NCBI RefSeq assembly: GCF_049856175.1
Contig: NZ_JBNDNA010000012.1
Span: 1-64,000, forward strand
Source: JB111 sp049856175
Lineage (GTDB): Bacteria; Actinomycetota; Actinomycetes; Actinomycetales; Actinomycetaceae
Direction of reading: 5' to 3'
DNA length: 64,000 nucleotides
This document shows positions 59,825 to 64,000 of the stretch, in pieces (the first letter of the stretch is position 1; the number at the start of each line of letters is the position of its first letter). The notes beneath the pieces are model-generated. The model did no database searches. It saw nothing but the letters and a program-made list of their open reading frames with translations, and had not been told where the DNA came from. A program made the translations under genes and the position numbers.

Positions 59825-61310
59825 CCCCCGAGGATTCCTGACGACCCGCGAGCGGGAGCTGCCGGCGCGCCGGCCGGTCCCGGTGCGCATCCGCGACTAC
59901 CGCGAGGTCTACGCCGAGCGCGGCGCCGACGAGACGTTCGAGCCCACGCTGCGGCGGCAGGCGGGACGCTGCATGGACTGCGGCATCCCCTTCTGCCACA
60001 ACGGCTGCCCGCTCGGCAACCTCATCCCCGAGTGGAACGACCTCGTGCGCCGCGGCGACTTCGCCCGGGCGATCGAGCGGCTGCACGCGACGAACAACTT
60101 CCCCGACTTCACCGGCCGGCTGTGCCCGGCACCGTGCGAGACGGCGTGCGTGCTCGGCATCAACCAGCCCGCCGTGACGATCAAGAACGTCGAGCAGTCG
60201 ATCATCGACCGCGCCTTCGACGAGGGTCTCGTCACCCCGCAGGTGCCGCAGCGCCTCACCGGCCGCACGGTCGCCGTCGTCGGTTCCGGTCCCGCCGGGC
60301 TCGCTGCCGCCCAGCAGCTCACGCGGGCCGGCCACACCGTGGCCGTCCTCGAGCGCGCCGACTCAGCGGGCGGGCTGCTGCGCTACGGCATCCCTGAGTT
60401 CAAGATGGAGAAGTCCCACGTGGACCGCCGCCTCGAGCAGATGCGGGCCGAGGGCACGATCTTCCGGACCTCGACGGACGTCGGGGGCTCGGGCGAGGGC
60501 GCGCTGTCGGGCGACGACCTGCTCGAGCGCTACGACGCCGTGGTCCTGGCCATGGGCTCGACCGTGGCCAGGGACCTGCCGGTGCCCGGTCGGGAGCTGG
60601 GCGGGATCCACCAGGCGATGGAGTACCTGCCGCAGGCCACGCGCGCGGTCCACGGCCAGCGGGTCACCGACCAGATCACCGCCGAGGGCAAGGACGTCGT
60701 CATCATCGGCGGCGGCGACACCGGCGCGGACTGCCTCGGCACCGCCACCCGGCAGGGCGCGCGCTCGGTCACCCAGCTGGAGATCATGCCGCGGCCGGGC
60801 GAGGACCGCCCCGAGGGGCAGCCCTGGCCGACCTACCCGATGCTCTTCCGCGTCTCCTCGGCGCACGAGGAGGGCGGCGAGCGGGTCTACTCGACGTCCA
60901 CCGCCGAGCTGTGCTCGGACGGCTCGGCGGGCGAGGGCGCCGTCACGCACCTGTTGGTCACGGAGGTGACGTTCGACGGCGGCCGTCCGGTCCCGGTCAA
61001 GGGCACCGAGCGGACGATCCCGGCCCAGCTCGTGCTGCTCGCGATGGGCTTCACCGGGGTGCCGACCGACGGGATCGTCGCCCAGCTCGGCGTCGAGGTC
61101 GACGGCCGCGGCCGCATCGAGCGCGACGCCGACTTCGCGACCACCGTGCCGGGCGTCTTCGCCGCCGGCGACGCCGGGCGCGGCCAGTCGCTCATCGTGT
61201 GGGCGATCGCCGAGGGTCGGTCGGTGGCTGCCGCCGTCGACCGGCACCTGCGCGGCTCCACGGAGCTGCCCGCGCCGGTGGCGCCCACCACCGTCCAGGT
61301 CACGGTCTGA
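59817..61310 (+). CDS. gltD: Glutamate synthase small subunit GltD
   Basis: 497 residues, NADPH-oxidising flavoprotein that feeds electrons to GltB. N-terminal Fe-S cysteines: CMDCGIPFCHNGCPLGN and CPAPCETACVLG. FAD site VAVVGSGPAGLAAAQQL, NADPH site VVIIGGGDTGADCLGTA, and the C-terminal GVFAAGDAGRGQSLIVWAI. Starts at GTG 59817, eight bases inside gltB, with GGAGG seven bases upstream. Confidence 0.96.
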   Translation: MADPRGFLTTRERELPARRPVPVRIRDYREVYAERGADETFEPTLRRQAGRCMDCGIPFCHNGCPLGNLIPEWNDLVRRGDFARAIERLHATNNFPDFTGRLCPAPCETACVLGINQPAVTIKNVEQSIIDRAFDEGLVTPQVPQRLTGRTVAVVGSGPAGLAAAQQLTRAGHTVAVLERADSAGGLLRYGIPEFKMEKSHVDRRLEQMRAEGTIFRTSTDVGGSGEGALSGDDLLERYDAVVLAMGSTVARDLPVPGRELGGIHQAMEYLPQATRAVHGQRVTDQITAEGKDVVIIGGGDTGADCLGTATRQGARSVTQLEIMPRPGEDRPEGQPWPTYPMLFRVSSAHEEGGERVYSTSTAELCSDGSAGEGAVTHLLVTEVTFDGGRPVPVKGTERTIPAQLVLLAMGFTGVPTDGIVAQLGVEVDGRGRIERDADFATTVPGVFAAGDAGRGQSLIVWAIAEGRSVAAAVDRHLRGSTELPAPVAPTTVQVTV

Positions 61311-61318
61311 TCAGCGAC

Positions 61319-61346
61319 GCCCGGGCGCACGTCCGTGCGCCCGGGC
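61319..61346 (+). terminator. Hairpin after gltD, 12-bp stem
   Basis: Perfect 12-bp stem (61319-61330 with 61335-61346) and loop GTCC, nine bases after the gltD stop; no U tract. Confidence 0.6.
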
Positions 61347-61419
61347 GGCCGGCTGGCGCGACGTCGTCCAACCACCGCTGCGGTCCGGGCCGATAGAGCG
61401 GCGGGCCGGTCGGAGTCAC

Positions 61420-61425
61420 TAGGCT
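61420..61425 (+). promoter_or_regulatory. -10 hexamer TAGGCT, leaderless pyk
   Basis: Seven bases before ATG 61433; the preceding AGTCACTAGGCTGTGAGCC context matches that before pdtaR. Confidence 0.6.
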
Positions 61426-61432
61426 GTGAGCC

Positions 61433-62857
61433 ATGCGTAGAGCAAAGATCGTCTGCACCCTCGGACCGGCCACCGACAGTCCCGAGAAGATCCAGGAGCT
61501 GGTCGACGCGGGCATGGACGTCGCCCGCATCAACCGCAGCCACGGCCTCGCCGAGGAGCACGAGCAGGTGATCCACCGCGTGCGCGCCGCCGCCGACGCG
61601 GCCGGGCGTCCGGTCGCCGTCCTCGTCGACCTCCAGGGCCCCAAGATCCGGCTCGGCACGTTCGCCGACCGCGAGGTCCAGCTCGCGGACGGCGCCACGT
61701 TCACCATCACCACCGAGGAGGTCGAGGGCACGAAGGACCTCGCCTCGACCACCTACAAGGGGCTCCCGGGCGACTGCCACCCCGGCGACCGGATCCTCAT
61801 CGACGACGGCAAGGTCGCGGTGCGCGTGGTGGAGGTCGACGGGCCACGCGTCGTCACGCGGGTCGAGGTCGGCGGCCCGGTCTCCAACCACAAGGGCCTC
61901 AACCTGCCCGGCGTCGCGGTGTCCGTGCCCGCCATGTCGGACAAGGACACCGAGGACCTGCGCTGGGCGCTCGGACTGCCGGTCGACTTCATCGCCCTGT
62001 CCTTCGTGCGCAGCGCCGAGGACATCCAGATGGTCCACGACATCATGGACGAGGTCGGCCGCCGGCTGCCCGTCGTCGCCAAGATCGAGAAGCCGCAGGC
62101 CGTCGACGCCCTCGAGGAGATCGTCGACGTCTTCGACGGCATCATGGTCGCGCGCGGCGACCTCGGCGTCGAGCTGCCGCTGGAGGACGTGCCGCTCGTG
62201 CAGAAGCGGGCGATCGAGATCGCGCGGCGCCGTGCGAAGCCGGTCATCGTCGCCACCCAGGTGCTCGAGTCGATGATCACCAACCCGCGCCCCACCCGGG
62301 CCGAGGCCTCCGACTGCGCGAACGCCGTCCTCGACGGGGCCGACGCGGTCATGCTCTCGGGGGAGACCTCGGTGGGGAAGTACGCCATCGAGGCCGTCCG
62401 CACCATGGCCCGGGTCGTCGAGCACACCGAGGAGCACGGCGGCGAGCGGATCGCGCCGCTCGGCTCGACGCCCGCCACCCGCTCGGGCGTCCTGACCCGG
62501 GCGGCGGCGGAGATCGCCGCCACGCTGGACGTCACCTACCTCGCGACGTTCACCCAGTCCGGCGACACCGCGCGCAGGATGTCCCGGCTGCGCTCCCCGA
62601 TCCCGCTGCTGGCGTTCACGCCGTCGGCCGAGACCCGCAACCGGCTCGCGCTCTCCTGGGGCGTGCAGCCCTACCAGGTCGACGCGGTCAAGCACACCGA
62701 CGAGATGGTCGACCAGGTCGACACGTTCCTGCGGGACAACGGGCTGGCCGGCAACGGCGACCCGGTCGTCGTCGTGGCCGGCATGCCGCCGCAGAAGGTC
62801 GGCAGCACGAACTCCATCCGCGTCCACCGGATCGGTGAGCGGTACCGCTCCTCCTGA
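61433..62857 (+). CDS. pyk: Pyruvate kinase
   Basis: 474 residues. Domains: barrel A with KIVCTLGPA, the B-domain cap (~70-168), the active site VAKIEKPQAVD (catalytic Lys) and VARGDLGVELP (metal Glu/Asp), MITNPRPTRAEASDCANAVLDGADAVMLSGETS, and the C-terminal regulatory domain. Last ATP-forming step of glycolysis. INRSHG replaces the usual MNFSHG near the N-terminus, a substitution at the helix that binds phosphate and potassium that I regard as a group-specific variant. Confidence 0.96.
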   Translation: MRRAKIVCTLGPATDSPEKIQELVDAGMDVARINRSHGLAEEHEQVIHRVRAAADAAGRPVAVLVDLQGPKIRLGTFADREVQLADGATFTITTEEVEGTKDLASTTYKGLPGDCHPGDRILIDDGKVAVRVVEVDGPRVVTRVEVGGPVSNHKGLNLPGVAVSVPAMSDKDTEDLRWALGLPVDFIALSFVRSAEDIQMVHDIMDEVGRRLPVVAKIEKPQAVDALEEIVDVFDGIMVARGDLGVELPLEDVPLVQKRAIEIARRRAKPVIVATQVLESMITNPRPTRAEASDCANAVLDGADAVMLSGETSVGKYAIEAVRTMARVVEHTEEHGGERIAPLGSTPATRSGVLTRAAAEIAATLDVTYLATFTQSGDTARRMSRLRSPIPLLAFTPSAETRNRLALSWGVQPYQVDAVKHTDEMVDQVDTFLRDNGLAGNGDPVVVVAGMPPQKVGSTNSIRVHRIGERYRSS

Positions 62858-62930
62858 GAGTGACGTCCGGCACCGGCCGGGCCGCCCGGCACGACGACGG
62901 CGGCCCGCCGGTTCAGGGCATGATGTGTTC

Positions 62931-62959
62931 CGTCCCCGCGCCCTCACGGCGCGGGGACG
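62931..62959. terminator. Hairpin between pyk and tRNA-Leu
   Basis: Perfect 12-bp stem (62931-62942 with 62948-62959), loop CTCAC, ending three bases before the tRNA 5' end. It could terminate pyk or act in processing of the tRNA precursor. Confidence 0.55.
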
Positions 62960-62962
62960 CCC

Positions 62963-63047
62963 GCTCCCGTGGTGGAATCGGCAGACACACCGCACTCAAA
63001 ATGCGGCGCCGCGAGGCGTGCGGGTTCGAGTCCCGCCGGGAGCACCA
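62963..63047 (+). tRNA. tRNA-Leu (anticodon CAA)
   Basis: 85 nt including an encoded CCA. Acceptor stem GCTCCCG (62963-62969) pairs with CGGGAGC (63037-63043), discriminator A. The anticodon stem CCGCA/TGCGG encloses CTCAAAA, so the anticodon CAA is at 62997-62999 and reads UUG. A long variable arm (class II) and the T-arm sequence GGTTCGAGTCC are present. Confidence 0.95.
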
Positions 63048-63113
63048 TCGCGCACGCGCGCCGCGCGGCACGGCTCACATGCACGCGGATCGCCCCGTGA
63101 TCCCGCCGTGTCC

Positions 63114-63119
63114 TAGGCT
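63114..63119 (+). promoter_or_regulatory. -10 hexamer TAGGCT, leaderless pdtaR
   Basis: Six bases before GTG 63126; no ribosome binding site. Confidence 0.6.
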
Positions 63120-63125
63120 GTACGG

Positions 63126-63821
63126 GTGACCACGACCGACAGCTCCGCAGGCGACGACGCCTCGGCGGACCCCACGACCACCGAGCCTGACCTCTCGGAC
63201 CTCCTCACCTCCGCCCCCGAGGCGGTCGAGGAGACCGAGCGAGACGGCCGCCGCGTCGTCGTCGCCGAGGACGAGACGCTCATCAGGCTCGACATCGTCG
63301 AGACGCTCCGCGACGCGGGCTTCGAGGTCGTCGGGGAGGCGGCCGACGGCGAGCAGGCCGTCCGCCTGGCCTCCGAGCTCGAGCCCGACGCCGTCGTCAT
63401 GGACGTCAAGATGCCCGTGATGGACGGCATCACCGCCGCCGAGAAGATCATGGCCGACCGCACGTGCGCCGTCGTCATGCTCACCGCCTTCTCCCAGAAG
63501 GAGCTCGTGGAGCGCGCCCGCGAGGCCGGCGCGATGGCGTACGTCGTCAAGCCGTTCACGCCCGCCGACCTCGTGCCCGCCGTCGAGATCGCCGTGAGCC
63601 GGCACGAGGAGATCATCGCGCTCGAGTCCGAGGTCGCCTCGCTGGTCGACCAGTTCGAGACGCGCAAGCGCGTGGACCGCGCCAAGGGACTCCTCCAGAC
63701 GAAGATGGGTCTCTCGGAGCCCGAGGCGTTCCGCTGGATCCAGAAGACGTCCATGGACCGTCGCCTGACCATGCGCGAGGTCGCGGACGCCGTCATCGAG
63801 CAGGTCGGCGGCCGCGGCTGA
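63126..63821 (+). CDS. pdtaR: ANTAR-domain response regulator, PdtaR-like
   Basis: 231 residues. After a ~38-residue acidic leader comes a receiver domain: VVVAEDETLIRLDIVETL, phospho-acceptor Asp in DAVVMDVKMPVMDG, MLTAFSQ and the conserved Lys in AYVVKPFTPADL. A coiled linker leads to a C-terminal ANTAR RNA-binding domain (RVDRAKGLLQTKMGLSEPEAFRWIQKTSMDRRLTMREVADAVI). Closely resembles PdtaR (Rv1626) of M. tuberculosis, which, once phosphorylated by PdtaS, binds terminator/antiterminator RNA hairpins. No kinase gene is within the window. pyk-pdtaR adjacency is common in Actinobacteria. Confidence 0.93.
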   Translation: MTTTDSSAGDDASADPTTTEPDLSDLLTSAPEAVEETERDGRRVVVAEDETLIRLDIVETLRDAGFEVVGEAADGEQAVRLASELEPDAVVMDVKMPVMDGITAAEKIMADRTCAVVMLTAFSQKELVERAREAGAMAYVVKPFTPADLVPAVEIAVSRHEEIIALESEVASLVDQFETRKRVDRAKGLLQTKMGLSEPEAFRWIQKTSMDRRLTMREVADAVIEQVGGRG

Positions 63822-63834
63822 CGGCCGACCCGCG

Positions 63835-63870
63835 ACGACGAACGCCCGGCATGTGCCGGGCGTTCGTCGT
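63835..63870. terminator. Bidirectional terminator, 16-bp stem
   Basis: Perfect 16-bp stem (63835-63850 with 63855-63870), loop ATGT, between the convergent pdtaR and thioesterase genes. Confidence 0.8.
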
Positions 63871-63890
63871 TCCGCCCGCCGGCGCCGAGT

Positions 63891-64000
63891 TCAGCGCGGG
63901 TACGGGATGAACATGCAGGTGAGCCGCGCGGTGCAGACGAGCAGGTCGTCGTCGTCACGCACCTCGATGCCGTAGGTGGCGCTCCGGCGTCCCTCGTGCA
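63891..64000 (-). CDS. PaaI/hotdog thioesterase, C-terminal fragment (continues beyond window)
   Basis: Only the last 35 codons are in the window. They read HEGRRSATYGIEVRDDDDLL and then VCTARLTCMFIPYPR before the TGA at 63891-63893. The GRRSATYGIEVRD...LVCTARLTCMF pattern is the last two strands of a hotdog-fold acyl-CoA thioesterase of the PaaI type, where R-x-[ST]-A-T-Y-x-V-E-V-x-D is common. PaaI-type genes are frequent neighbours of pdtaR/pyk in Actinobacteria. Confidence 0.75.
   Translation of the reverse strand, partial: HEGRRSATYGIEVRDDDDLLVCTARLTCMFIPYPR

Noticed and set aside
55067..59890. 1607-codon open frame on the minus strand
   Set aside because: It is antisense to gltB over its whole length, is dominated by Arg, Gly, Val and Asp with no domain, and arises because high GC removes stop codons from the complementary frame.
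62931..62959. Attachment site next to tRNA-Leu
   Set aside because: The inverted repeat before the tRNA is a simple hairpin; no duplicated tRNA 3' end or integrase was found within the window.

Overview
The window is about 73% GC, densely packed and has strongly actinobacterial gene content: a complete Pup-modification cassette (arc, dop, pup, pafA), the mycothiol ligase gene mshC, a PdtaR-type ANTAR response regulator, DUF5703, HGxxPAAW and TIGR03085-type proteins, and a his/trp/lgt/gltBD/pyk order typical of Micrococcales. I infer a chromosomal segment of a Micrococcales actinobacterium (Cellulomonas/Georgenia-like); genus is not resolved. No rRNA, CRISPR, prophage or intact insertion sequence was found. 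One tRNA gene, tRNA-Leu(CAA), lies near the right end.

Layout. 1-660: non-coding stretch with a 140-bp direct repeat present twice, built from copies of a GTTCACGATGTC motif. 685-3849: MT0933-type small protein, a lipoprotein and a GH15 glucanohydrolase. 3919-14362 (minus strand): a seven-gene nitrate-respiration operon narK-narG-narH-narJ-narI-mobA-moeA in which six junctions are overlapping or nearly so; it carries its own molybdenum-cofactor genes. 14583-17939: a GNAT/MazG-like fusion and an M3 peptidase. 18055-21483: large secreted subtilase with five exact 135-bp repeats. 21658-27949: M20 peptidase, DUF5703, acidic protein, aldo/keto reductase, UppP, MshC, VOC dioxygenase-like protein.

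27954-38876: the pupylation neighbourhood: PAC2 protein, HAD hydrolase, RecB-type nuclease, site-2 protease, TrmI, ARC ATPase, Dop, Pup, PafA and an FKBP-type lipoprotein. No 20S proteasome genes sit between pup and pafA, although ARC ends in the Gly-Tyr-Leu type tail that docks on a proteasome. 38959-43290 (minus strand): a compact secretion cluster with a SipW-type signal peptidase, three candidate SipW-dependent substrates, an LPQTG sortase substrate and a small surface-domain protein; I consider it the best candidate for an incompletely described system, comparable in logic to TapA-SipW-TasA fibres.

43768-55061: a P-loop kinase, hisF, a reverse-strand block with two tandem ferritin-like paralogues (one with a degenerate metal site) and a TIGR03085 protein, then hisI-trpE-(two small membrane proteins)-trpC-trpB-trpA-lgt coupled by overlapping codons. 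trpD and trpG are not in the window. 55286-62857: gltB-gltD preceded by a GlnR-like triple box, then pyk. 62963-64000: tRNA-Leu, pdtaR and the 3' end of a hotdog thioesterase gene.

A recurring regulatory theme is leaderless transcription: at least fifteen genes have a TANNNT -10 hexamer only 6-8 nt before the start codon and no ribosome binding site. This was used to fix several starts.
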